A stretch of DNA of 9,321 bases from Methanoregula sp. UBA276 (GCA_002508495.1 DANA01000056.1:1-9321), one strand, 5' to 3'; counted from the first letter of the stretch, positions 1-6,848 are shown. Program-made: numbers and translations. Notes: a model not told the origin generated them from the letters alone.

Positions 1-1
1 G

Positions 2-1300
2 GACTGGATCCTCTTCATAGCTCTTCTCGTCCTTGCCTACGCGGGGGTTGCCTTCACGGTGCACCGGCGGGGGCTCTGGAAGGACCATATTACGTTCTAC
101 GGGCCTTTGATGGCCCTGAAGACCGAACGGGTGGAGTTCTTCGATAAGGCTATCCCGTTCTCGCCGTTCCTCCGTATCTACGGTACGCTCGGGGTGATCA
201 TGGTCGTCCTCGTTTCGGTCCTGATGACCGTGATGCTGGTCTTCTCTATCCAGCATATCGTAATCCAGCGGCCGGAACTGACCATGGCAAACGATCCCAA
301 GAACGTTCTTGCGATCCCCGGGGTTAATGACTTCATCCCGTTCACCTTCGCCGTCTGGTTCGGGCTCATCATCACGATGGTGGTCCACGAGTTCGGGCAC
401 GCAATCCTCTGCCGTGTGGAAGGAATCCGGGTAAAATCGATGGGAATTTTACTTGCCGTCATTCCTATCGGGGCGTTTGTTGAACCCGACGAAGCCGACC
501 AGGAACAGTCCCGCGGTCTTGCCAAGATGCGGATGTTCGGTGCCGGGATCACGAACAATATTATTGCCGGCCTCCTCTGTTTTGCGCTGGTGGTCGCGCT
601 CCTTGGCATGGCCGTGCCGGTCAATGCACCGCTTGTCAAGGGAGTATACGTTGACTCCCCCGCGTACCTTGCCGGCATGCCCCCGAACTCGGTCTTAGTA
701 GAGGTAAACGGTCTTCCGGTCAGCAACCGTGCCGATGTCAGTTCCGCCCTTGATGCGACCCTGCCCGGCGACACGATCACGGTCCTTGCAAAAAGCCAGG
801 GGCAGGTGCATGAATATACTATAACACTCGGTGCGTGGCCTCCCGAATTGAGCGATAAGACCTGCGGGTTCATGGGAGTCAGTTACTATGATGCACCGCT
901 CATCAAGGAGCAGTTCAACCTGCTCGCAACGCCGCTTGGGGTCATCATCCTGCTCGCAATCCCCATATGGACGATCATGGAGCCTGCCACGTGGAGTCAT
1001 TTTAGTCTCCTGACGATTGATACGGTCGATGCCATGATGTGGCAGGTCCCCTTCGACGGGTTCTGGCTTATTGTCCAGATCCTCTTCTGGTGTGGCTGGT
1101 TCAACTTCGTGGTCGGGACGTTCAATGCCCTTCCCCTCGTTCCGCTCGATGGCGGGTACATCCTGAAAGAGGGCATGGATCGTCTCCTGGAACGGGGCGG
1201 GCTGCTCCAGTACTCGGGATACGTGGTCAGCGCGGTCAGTTACGCCATCCTGGCCATCCTGCTCGCGGTCATCATCCTGCCCCTGCTCATCAACGGATAG
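2..1300 (+). CDS. Site-2-type (M50) intramembrane zinc metalloprotease with PDZ domain, 5'-truncated by the window
   Basis: The reading frame is open to the window edge and already encodes a hydrophobic segment (DWILFIALLVLAYAGVAF) before the first internal GTG at 59, so the true start lies upstream. An HEFGH zinc-binding motif (bases 386-400) sits inside a hydrophobic helix. The second family motif, NALPLVPLDGG, lies around bases 1124-1156, with the metal-binding Asp at 1148-1150. Between them, roughly bases 635-835, is a PDZ-like domain (VKGVYVDSPAYLAGM start, then VNGLPV). Several membrane helices flank these, the last just before the stop. Proteins of this family cut substrates within the membrane, often to release regulators or clear signal peptides; the substrate here cannot be told. 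It converges on the sugar-phosphate gene block and is probably functionally unrelated. Family assignment is secure; role is not. Confidence 0.9.
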   Translation, partial: DWILFIALLVLAYAGVAFTVHRRGLWKDHITFYGPLMALKTERVEFFDKAIPFSPFLRIYGTLGVIMVVLVSVLMTVMLVFSIQHIVIQRPELTMANDPKNVLAIPGVNDFIPFTFAVWFGLIITMVVHEFGHAILCRVEGIRVKSMGILLAVIPIGAFVEPDEADQEQSRGLAKMRMFGAGITNNIIAGLLCFALVVALLGMAVPVNAPLVKGVYVDSPAYLAGMPPNSVLVEVNGLPVSNRADVSSALDATLPGDTITVLAKSQGQVHEYTITLGAWPPELSDKTCGFMGVSYYDAPLIKEQFNLLATPLGVIILLAIPIWTIMEPATWSHFSLLTIDTVDAMMWQVPFDGFWLIVQILFWCGWFNFVVGTFNALPLVPLDGGYILKEGMDRLLERGGLLQYSGYVVSAVSYAILAILLAVIILPLLING

Positions 1301-1302
1301 AG

Positions 1303-1320
1303 TGCAGGGTTTTTCCTGCA
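1303..1320. terminator. Short stem-loop between convergent genes, possible terminator
   Basis: A perfect 6-bp inverted repeat, TGCAGG (1303-1308) and CCTGCA (1315-1320), encloses a GTTTTT loop. It begins 3 bp after the protease stop codon and ends 11 bp before the converging isomerase stop. The T5 run lies in the loop on the + strand rather than after the stem, so it is not a classic bacterial-type terminator; archaeal termination relies mainly on T-runs, which the loop could provide for the protease transcript. Weak evidence. Confidence 0.3.
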
Positions 1321-1331
1321 GGAAACGAGCG

Positions 1332-2090
1332 TCAGGGAAACGCCAGGTCCGCAATCGCAGAAAACTGTTCCGGGCTGGTTACGAAGAATATCTGCGGTGA
1401 GCGTTTGCGGATAAGGTCGTAGATGGGGAAGGCGAACCCGGCCTCTTCCGTCCTGATTCGGCCTGCCGTTACCCGGCGCAGGGGCGGGAGCCGTTTCCAG
1501 GAACGGTTCTTACAAATGGTCCCGTCAGCCATCTCGTAGTACATGGCCCCGTGACCCCCGACATATTTTGCATAATTACTGGAAAAGCGTGATGAAACGA
1601 TATTTGCCATGCAGAGCACCTCGTCTGCTGACGGGTTGATGGTGACATGCCCGTAGCCGGGCGGGACGACCACAACGTCCCCTGCCCTTGCGTCAACGAG
1701 AACGGCGTCGCTTCCGTCCTCCCGCTGGATGAGGTAATGGGCATGGCCGTCAAGGACGGTATAGATCTCGGGATACCCGTAACCTGCACGGTTTTTCGGG
1801 TGGAAGTGCCCTTTTGTCTTGACGTATTCCCCGCAGATCACCCGGGGGGGAATGATGGTAATGTCGTACCGCAGCCCGTTTGTGGTGAGCCACCAGCGAT
1901 CGGCAGGTGACTCTGCAAGGTCGCGGTACATACTGTAAATACGCCCGTGTGCAGTGCACCTGCCCCGTGCCCAGATGCCGGTTAAGTCTTCGGCATTCCT
2001 GAACTCCGGCTCGGGGACCGGGCCGTCCCAGAACCGGCGATCAAGAAGGAATGCATCCCTCTCCTGGTTTGTTTGGCCATACGCGGTCAT
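1332..2090 (-). CDS. pgi: Cupin-type (archaeal) glucose-6-phosphate isomerase with C-terminal extension
   Basis: 252 residues. Interconverts glucose-6-P and fructose-6-P in the cytoplasm, the step joining glycogen turnover to the fructose-6-P pool. The cupin PGI signature is clear: TKGHFHPK at residues 92-99, PEIY at 107-110, and VPPGYGH ending at His148. The expected metal ligands are H95, H97, E108 and H148 by comparison with the Pyrococcus furiosus enzyme as I recall it. Relative to that roughly 190-residue protein there is a four-residue insertion between H97 and E108, and about 50 extra residues after the conserved RSWKR (196-200). The ATG overlaps the TGA of the upstream phosphofructokinase gene (ATGA, 2087-2090), with a G-run a few bases upstream on the minus strand, so translational coupling is likely. 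It is unrelated in sequence to bacterial/eukaryotic PGI. Confidence 0.9.
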   Translation of the reverse strand: MTAYGQTNQERDAFLLDRRFWDGPVPEPEFRNAEDLTGIWARGRCTAHGRIYSMYRDLAESPADRWWLTTNGLRYDITIIPPRVICGEYVKTKGHFHPKNRAGYGYPEIYTVLDGHAHYLIQREDGSDAVLVDARAGDVVVVPPGYGHVTINPSADEVLCMANIVSSRFSSNYAKYVGGHGAMYYEMADGTICKNRSWKRLPPLRRVTAGRIRTEEAGFAFPIYDLIRKRSPQIFFVTSPEQFSAIADLAFP

Positions 2091-3127
2091 CGCAGGCCCC
2101 CGATTACGGATTTGGCCATCATGAAGAAGTCCGGGTCAACGGTCTTGGTATGCGCTACTGCCTCCTCAAGCGAGATACTGGTGATCTCGTTGCAGCGCAG
2201 TGCAACCATCCTGCCGAATTCCCCGGCATGGATCAGGTGTGTTGCGGCAACCCCGTACCGCGTGGCAAGGACCCGGTCGAATGCAGTAGGCGAGCCGCCC
2301 CGCTGGACATGCCCGAGGATCGTGACCCGGGTCTCGACACCGAGCCGGCTCTCGATCTCCTTTCCCACGATGTTGCCGATACCCACGAACTTCTCGTGGC
2401 CGCACTCGTCCTGCAACCCCGCCGGTACCATGGGGAGACCGAGCGTTTCGCGCTTAACTCCTTCCGCGACAGCGACGATGGAGAACTTCTTGCCGGAACG
2501 GTACCGCGTCATGAGGTTCTCGCAGACCTCGTCCATGGTGGTGTGAAACTCGGGGATCAGGATCTCGTCAGCACCGCCGGCAATCCCTGCCGTTACGGCG
2601 ATCCAGCCGACATTCCTCCCCATCACTTCGACAACGATGATGCGGTGATGGGACTCGGCCGTGGTATGGAGGCGGTCGATAGCTTCGGTCACGGTTGCCA
2701 CTGCCGTGTCGAACCCGAACGTCATGTCGGTTCCCGATATGTCATTGTCGATGGTCTTGGGCACGCCGACAAGGTGGATGCCCTGCGCTGCAACGTCCCG
2801 GGCTGCCGAAAGGGTGCCGTCGCCCCCGATGATGACCAGCGCATGGATGTCGAATTTTTTAAGGTTGGTTTTGAGTTTCTGGAAATCTGTTGTCTTTGCA
2901 AGCGGGTTCGTGCGGGAGGTGCCAAGGATTGTACCACCCTTTGGCAGGATACCGGAGACCGAGAAGTCGGTTAAGGGTTCCACATCGCCGTCAATGAGCC
3001 CCTGCCACCCGTTCCGTATCCCGAGCGTCTCGAAATCATAGGGAACACCTGCGCGAACAACGGCACGGATAACGGCGTTCAGTCCCGGGCAGTCGCCCCC
3101 TCCGGTGAGCACACCGATTCGTTTCAT
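2087..3127 (-). CDS. pfkA: 6-phosphofructokinase, PfkA superfamily, group III / mixed donor type
   Basis: 346 residues from the chosen ATG at 3127. Phosphorylates fructose-6-P to fructose-1,6-bisphosphate. Visible motifs: GGGDCPGLN (9-17) at the N-terminus, GGDGT (101-105), PKTIDND (123-129) with the catalytic Asp127, and MGRNVGW. Numbering falls exactly in register with E. coli PfkA, which supports the start. Gly104 is the residue seen in ATP-using enzymes, while Lys124 is typical of pyrophosphate-dependent and group III ATP enzymes, so ATP is favoured but PPi is not excluded. An in-frame TTG at 3160 lies inside the TATA box and is rejected; the ATG at 3127 has an AGGAG 7 bases upstream. It follows the phosphoribulokinase gene by 51 bp and overlaps the isomerase start. 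Most methanogens are known for an ADP-dependent enzyme instead, so this bacterial-type gene may have been acquired by transfer (inference). Confidence 0.92.
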   Translation of the reverse strand: MKRIGVLTGGGDCPGLNAVIRAVVRAGVPYDFETLGIRNGWQGLIDGDVEPLTDFSVSGILPKGGTILGTSRTNPLAKTTDFQKLKTNLKKFDIHALVIIGGDGTLSAARDVAAQGIHLVGVPKTIDNDISGTDMTFGFDTAVATVTEAIDRLHTTAESHHRIIVVEVMGRNVGWIAVTAGIAGGADEILIPEFHTTMDEVCENLMTRYRSGKKFSIVAVAEGVKRETLGLPMVPAGLQDECGHEKFVGIGNIVGKEIESRLGVETRVTILGHVQRGGSPTAFDRVLATRYGVAATHLIHAGEFGRMVALRCNEITSISLEEAVAHTKTVDPDFFMMAKSVIGGLR

Positions 3128-3134
3128 CCAGAAT

Positions 3135-3139
3135 CTCCT
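3135..3139 (-). promoter_or_regulatory. Shine-Dalgarno site deciding the pfkA start
   Basis: The minus strand reads AGGAG, then a 7-base spacer, then the ATG at 3127-3125. No comparable site precedes the longer TTG option at 3160. This fixes the phosphofructokinase N-terminus at MKRIGV. Confidence 0.75.
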
Positions 3140-3159
3140 GTTCTGATAATCACCTGTCA

Positions 3160-3168
3160 ATATATAAG
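3160..3168 (-). promoter_or_regulatory. Probable TATA box upstream of pfkA
   Basis: The minus strand reads CTTATATAT in an otherwise GC-rich 51-bp gap between the phosphoribulokinase stop and the pfkA ATG. It lies about 33-41 bases upstream of the ATG; with the usual TATA-to-start distance of about 25 bases, transcription would begin near 3137, giving a very short leader with the AGGAG close to its 5' end. pfkA-pgi may thus be expressed independently as well as by read-through from the kinase gene. Confidence 0.5.
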
Positions 3169-3178
3169 CCCATTGCGG

Positions 3179-4147
3179 TCAGGATGCCGGTGTCGTCTCC
3201 ATGAAGATACGGCGGTGGATGATCCGCCAGCAGAGGATGAGTTGCGCCAGCTCGCCTGCGGTCACATAGTCCCGGTTCCGGAAGATTGTAATGGGGTGAA
3301 GGCGGGTCTGTCGCTCGATGCTGTGCTCGAGTTTCTCGACAACCCCTTCGCTCAGTTCGCCGTCAATGATAAGGTCACCCATCTTCCTGCCATTGTGCTC
3401 GCTGGTCAAAAACTGCAGGGTGAAGTTCCGTTCTGACAGGGAGAGGATGGAATAGAGGTCGAGAGAGAGATCGATGTCCTCGATGGCTTGCCGGAGTTTT
3501 TTCTGCGAGAGCGTGATCCGGTACACGTTGCGTTCCTCCCCCAGTTCCCTGCCATACTCGGAGTACCCGATACGGATGACTGCGTCAGCATACTGGACCT
3601 GGGGTGCCACGTACTGTGCATAGTCCGGCTCCCGTACCCGGATCTTTGCCATCACCTCGTCGCGGGAATATCCCCTGCTCGCCATATCCCGCCGGATCTT
3701 CCAGTCGTACTTGACCTCGCGGTCGGGATTGACAAAGAGCGTGAAATCCAGGTATTTGCGCAGGGTCGCAGTCGAGAACGTGTGCAGTCCCTCCAGGATC
3801 AGGATCTTATTCGGGCGGAAGACGACCGGGGGATCGAACGTCCCGGTCGCATGGTTGTATACCGGCTTTTCAATGGGAACGCCCCGCTTGAGCTGCATGA
3901 GGTGCTCTTCGAGCAGGTCGATCCGGTTGGCTTTCGGGTGGAGTGCCGTGACCCCCTCCCGCTGCCTCCCTTCGCGGTCGAGGGCATGGTAATCGTCAAG
4001 GGTTATAGTGGACACAAGGTCTGCCCCGAAGATTTTCCGGATCCCGCTCGTAAAGGTGGTCTTGCCCGACCCGCTGTCCCCGGCAACACCGATGGTCATA
4101 ATGTACGGGGATGCAGCGATTGAATCCTTGAAGTTCGCGTGGTTCAT
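3179..4147 (-). CDS. prk: Phosphoribulokinase (archaeal, RHP-pathway type)
   Basis: 322 residues. Predicted to phosphorylate ribulose-5-P to ribulose-1,5-bisphosphate, the RuBisCO substrate. The P-loop GDSGSGKTT is at 23-31. The segment LDDYHALDREGRQREGVTAL (50-69), followed by HPKANRIDLL, is the phosphoribulokinase signature that separates it from uridine kinases. A Walker B-like ILILEGLH follows, then KYDWKIRRDMASRGYS, another PRK-specific stretch. The length closely matches, as I recall, the characterised Methanospirillum hungatei enzyme (Kono and co-workers) that supplies RuBisCO in the reductive hexulose-phosphate pathway. The only cysteine is near residue 306, and the P-loop position that is the redox Cys of plant PRK is Ser27, so thioredoxin control is unlikely. 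The start ATG has no clear Shine-Dalgarno and may be leaderless. It is first of a possible prk-pfkA-pgi unit. Uridine kinase is the main alternative name but fits poorly. Confidence 0.9.
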   Translation of the reverse strand: MNHANFKDSIAASPYIMTIGVAGDSGSGKTTFTSGIRKIFGADLVSTITLDDYHALDREGRQREGVTALHPKANRIDLLEEHLMQLKRGVPIEKPVYNHATGTFDPPVVFRPNKILILEGLHTFSTATLRKYLDFTLFVNPDREVKYDWKIRRDMASRGYSRDEVMAKIRVREPDYAQYVAPQVQYADAVIRIGYSEYGRELGEERNVYRITLSQKKLRQAIEDIDLSLDLYSILSLSERNFTLQFLTSEHNGRKMGDLIIDGELSEGVVEKLEHSIERQTRLHPITIFRNRDYVTAGELAQLILCWRIIHRRIFMETTPAS

Positions 4148-4163
4148 TGTTCTGGCAAATCCG

Positions 4164-4176
4164 TTTTTTTAAAAAA
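4164..4176 (-). promoter_or_regulatory. A/T tract upstream of prk: TATA box and/or T-run terminator
   Basis: A run of seven T then six A (+ strand) sits 17-29 bases before the prk ATG, bordered upstream on the minus strand by a run of seven G (4182-4188). Read on the minus strand it gives a T6 run followed by A7. It is the only A/T-rich element in the 119-bp gap, so it could be the TATA box of prk, placing the start of transcription close to the ATG (leaderless mRNA), or the T-run ending the upstream glycosyltransferase transcript. The two roles are not exclusive. Confidence 0.45.
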
Positions 4177-4201
4177 TACTGCCCCCCCAACCTGATGAAA
4201 G

Positions 4202-4224
4202 CACCGGTAGCGACCTGCCCGGTG
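4202..4224. repeat. Inverted repeat downstream of the glycosyltransferase gene
   Basis: CACCGG (4202-4207) and CCGGTG (4219-4224) form a perfect 6-bp stem with an 11-base loop. It lies 42 bp past the glycosyltransferase stop and, on the minus strand, about 26 bases before the T-run at 4171-4176. It could be part of a transcript 3' end, or an operator for prk. The distance to the T-run is too long for a standard hairpin terminator. Confidence 0.25.
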
Positions 4225-4266
4225 TACTGAAACGGGAGGGTATTGGCATATCCTGCAGGCAATCTC

Positions 4267-5409
4267 TTACGAAACCACCCGGGCATAGGTGTCGGTCACC
4301 CGCTGCCCGATCGGTCCCCAGAGGAAGACGCGGTTCACTTTCGCGCGCCCCCGCATCCCGAACGCACCGGCAGTCCAGGGTTCATCCACCATGGTCCTAA
4401 TACCCCACGCGAGCGATTCCGGGCTGACGTCGGTCTTGACCCCGTTGACGAACGAATCGATGTTCTCGCCAAGACCCCCGACATCGGATGCGACCACGCA
4501 CTTCTCCGCGCTCCACGCCTCGAGGAGGACGAGCCCGAACGGCTCGTTCCGGCTTGGTATCACGACCAGGTCACAGGCATTCAGGAGCCGGATGTACTCG
4601 GAATCCGGAATATACCCGACAAAGTTGATTGGCAGGTCATGTGCCCGTGATTCGAGATACTGCCGCATATCGCCATCGCCCGCGACAATGACCTGCGCGT
4701 CCCAGCGGTGGCGGCAGACTTCCCGGATCGCCTCTATGAAGAGGTCGGGGCCTTTCTGGTACACGAGCCTGCCAATGAAGAGGACGAGCGGTGCATATGG
4801 GTGGATGCCGTATGCTCGTTTCACCTCGCCGGGGTCGATTCCTTCGGCACGGTACTGCTTTGGCACGATGCCATTGGGGATGACGGTGCATTTCCAGTCC
4901 GGAATATTATACAACTGCATGACCTCGTTTTTCATGGTCGAGGATACGGCAGTCACCTGCTTGGCAATAAGCGATCCGTACCATTCTTTGCCGGAAATCT
5001 CCCTGAACTCCCACCAGTTGCCGAACTGGTTGCCGTTCCTGCCAAATTCCGTGGAGTGGAACGTGAGAATGGTGTCCCGCTCGCGGAGCTGGTGCAGGGC
5101 CTGGATCGGGTGCCAGTCATGGAAGTGGAGGAAGTCGAACTTGTGTTCTGCATCAGTTTTTTCAAACTGTTCGACCATGGCCCTGCTCATGTCATCGCAA
5201 TACTCGACGATATTGTTGCCTGCCGGGCGGCAGTAATGGTACCTGACGCCGTTGATGGTCTGGTCCGGGCAATTTCCCCGGGTGAAAAAGTGCACCCCGT
5301 GCTTCCGTGCAAGCGTCTCGGCAAGGTTGGTTGCTGCGCTCGCAAGGCCCCCGACCCGCTCGGCATACATCGATTCCCAGCAAAAAAATGCTATTTCAAA
5401 TGACTCCAT
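4267..5409 (-). CDS. Glycogen-synthase-like retaining glycosyltransferase (GT-B fold, GT4/GT5 type)
   Basis: 380 residues. Probably transfers glucose from a nucleotide sugar to a growing alpha-glucan. Near the N-terminus ERVGGLASAATNLAETLA (17-34) resembles the substrate loop of glycogen synthases (usual form KxGGL), and HFHDWH (95-100) matches their HxHDW stretch. The C-terminal half has FIGRLVYQKG (211-220), with R214 and K219 in the nucleotide-sugar phosphate-binding positions, and EPFGLVLLE (289-297), the E-x7-E motif of retaining GT-B enzymes. It is shorter than bacterial GlgA (about 475 residues), like compact archaeal forms. Its ATG lies inside the 3' end of the GH57 gene (19-bp overlap) with AGGAGG 8 bases upstream, so the pair is surely co-transcribed. 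The GT4-versus-GT5 choice and donor (ADP- or UDP-glucose) cannot be settled; another alpha-glucosyl transfer, such as trehalose synthesis, is possible. Confidence 0.8.
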   Translation of the reverse strand: MESFEIAFFCWESMYAERVGGLASAATNLAETLARKHGVHFFTRGNCPDQTINGVRYHYCRPAGNNIVEYCDDMSRAMVEQFEKTDAEHKFDFLHFHDWHPIQALHQLRERDTILTFHSTEFGRNGNQFGNWWEFREISGKEWYGSLIAKQVTAVSSTMKNEVMQLYNIPDWKCTVIPNGIVPKQYRAEGIDPGEVKRAYGIHPYAPLVLFIGRLVYQKGPDLFIEAIREVCRHRWDAQVIVAGDGDMRQYLESRAHDLPINFVGYIPDSEYIRLLNACDLVVIPSRNEPFGLVLLEAWSAEKCVVASDVGGLGENIDSFVNGVKTDVSPESLAWGIRTMVDEPWTAGAFGMRGRAKVNRVFLWGPIGQRVTDTYARVVS

Positions 5410-6848
5410 AATATCTCCCTCCTTTCCTGTACTGCCTGTACCAGGTCATGCCGTTCGGTACAGCCCGTGATGCTGTCAGCAAGTTTAGCGTCCCCGAGGA
5501 TGTCGCGGATCCAGCTGATAAAATCCCCCCGGCCGATATGGTGCTGGAGCGAGTCCTTGGGAACTACGTGCAGTAGTTCCTCGAACTGGTCGAGGCTGTA
5601 TGCGGTATGGCCGATGAAACCGGCCGGTCCGGCAAAGTGAAAGGCCGCATCCGGTGGGAGCACCCGCAGGATCTTTGCCGACGTACGGTTCTTCATGACC
5701 CGGATCGCGCGTGACTCCATGTAGGCGAGGACGTTCATGTAGGTCCTGAACGCCTCGTCGGCATCGTGGTGGCTGAAGTAGGCATGCACCTCCCCGCAGG
5801 TGCCGTATTTCGATGCCATGTAGTAGAAATGGTCGCTGGTCTGGAGGTAGCGCCACATCTGCCGGTCAACAGCGTACGGGCGGGCTGCCTGGACAGCATG
5901 GAACGCGGTCTTCTGCCGGTCATTTCCCATCCAGGCTGAAGTGTCCTTCTCGAGGTCTGCCCACGATATGCTTTCGCGCACCTCGATGGTGCCTGCCGGC
6001 GGGTGGGCCGCGACAACGGCAGACGGGAGGACGCAACCGACGTCTCGCTTCTCAAATTCGGCGGGAAGGGCCCGCAAAAAGTCGAAGATACCCGTCTCTT
6101 TCCAGAAATGTTCGCCAAAGGTTTCGTAGTCCAAGAAGACATTGACCGCGTCACCGGGCGATGCAGCGATCCAGTCCGCGTACGTATCCGCGGTGAGCGG
6201 GTACCGCTCCCATGATTTGTTGGCAAAGCGGAACGCGATATCGTCAGAAAGGGTGATATTGCGCAGGAGGACGGGAAGGCCCCTGCAGGAATACACGGAA
6301 TTCTGGCTCCTGCCACCCAGAATCCGGTCAACGCCTTCGGTGTAGATCCCGGCAAAGTCCATCTCTTTTACTGTTTCGGCGATCCCGCTGTTGAACGTGA
6401 ACTCGGTGTTCTCAAAGATGGTCGGGCGGACGCGGAACTGCTCGTACATGAGGTCAGAGTGGAGCCGCACCTGCTCGATAAACTCCGTTTTGTCAGCAAA
6501 GCAGCTGGCGATACTGTGATAATATGTCTGGCCGATGATCTCGCAGTTCTTGTGCCGTGCTGCCTGGCTGAAGAGATCGAGCGTATCTTTGCTCCACTTC
6601 TCCAGCTGTTCGATGAGCGTCCCGGAGAGTGAGAAGGAACACGAAAAGCTGCCTTCATCGAGTTTTTCGAGGATGAGCTGCGTTGCCGGGTTATAGCACT
6701 TGTCGGCAACGCGGAGGAGCACCTCCTTGTTGAGCGGGTCAAAATACAGGTCTGCCAGATCTTTCTTCTTCGCTTTGGGATCTGCCACGAAATGCCGGTT
6801 CAGCCGGTATGGCTGGTGGACTTCAAAACCAAGGCATATATCAGCCAT
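5391..6848 (-). CDS. GH57 family alpha-amylase-like enzyme with extra C-terminal domain
   Basis: 485 residues from the chosen ATG at 6848. Predicted retaining glycoside hydrolase or transferase acting on alpha-1,4-glucan. GH57 motifs in order: FEVHQPYRL with HQP at 11-13; GQTYYHS around 106-112; FENTEF with the probable nucleophile Glu149; LDYETFGEH with the probable acid/base Asp240; and DLEKDTSAWMGN near 298-309, followed by SDHFYYM. After about residue 400 comes a separate segment (HFAGPAGFIGHTAYSL, then DFISWIRDILGD) that is not part of the catalytic barrel and recalls small DUF5752-type domains. In-frame ATGs at 6890/6887 would add 14 residues; 6848 is preferred because family members begin just before the HQP motif, though neither has a strong ribosome site. 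The stop is overlapped by the glycogen-synthase-like gene. It may be an amylase, 4-alpha-glucanotransferase or branching-type enzyme; motif form favours amylase. Confidence 0.85.
   Translation of the reverse strand: MADICLGFEVHQPYRLNRHFVADPKAKKKDLADLYFDPLNKEVLLRVADKCYNPATQLILEKLDEGSFSCSFSLSGTLIEQLEKWSKDTLDLFSQAARHKNCEIIGQTYYHSIASCFADKTEFIEQVRLHSDLMYEQFRVRPTIFENTEFTFNSGIAETVKEMDFAGIYTEGVDRILGGRSQNSVYSCRGLPVLLRNITLSDDIAFRFANKSWERYPLTADTYADWIAASPGDAVNVFLDYETFGEHFWKETGIFDFLRALPAEFEKRDVGCVLPSAVVAAHPPAGTIEVRESISWADLEKDTSAWMGNDRQKTAFHAVQAARPYAVDRQMWRYLQTSDHFYYMASKYGTCGEVHAYFSHHDADEAFRTYMNVLAYMESRAIRVMKNRTSAKILRVLPPDAAFHFAGPAGFIGHTAYSLDQFEELLHVVPKDSLQHHIGRGDFISWIRDILGDAKLADSITGCTERHDLVQAVQERREILWSHLK
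5418..5423 (-). promoter_or_regulatory. Shine-Dalgarno site of the glycosyltransferase, inside the GH57 gene
   Basis: The minus strand reads AGGAGG with an 8-base spacer to the ATG at 5409. It lies within the last codons of the GH57 gene, fixing the glycosyltransferase start despite the 19-bp overlap and pointing to re-initiation or coupling. Confidence 0.75.

Noticed and set aside
695..1354. A 219-codon minus-strand open frame opposite the protease
   Set aside because: Highly charged, without recognisable motif, wholly antisense to the M50 gene whose HExxH, PDZ and LDG motifs are intact.
2051..2974. A 307-codon + strand open frame opposite pfkA and pgi
   Set aside because: It is antisense to two genes with clear catalytic motifs, spans their junction, and shows no recognisable domain; long antisense frames are common in GC-rich DNA.
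4289..5236. A 315-codon + strand open frame opposite the glycosyltransferase
   Set aside because: Antisense shadow rich in Ser/Arg/Pro with no domain; the minus strand carries the GT-B motifs.
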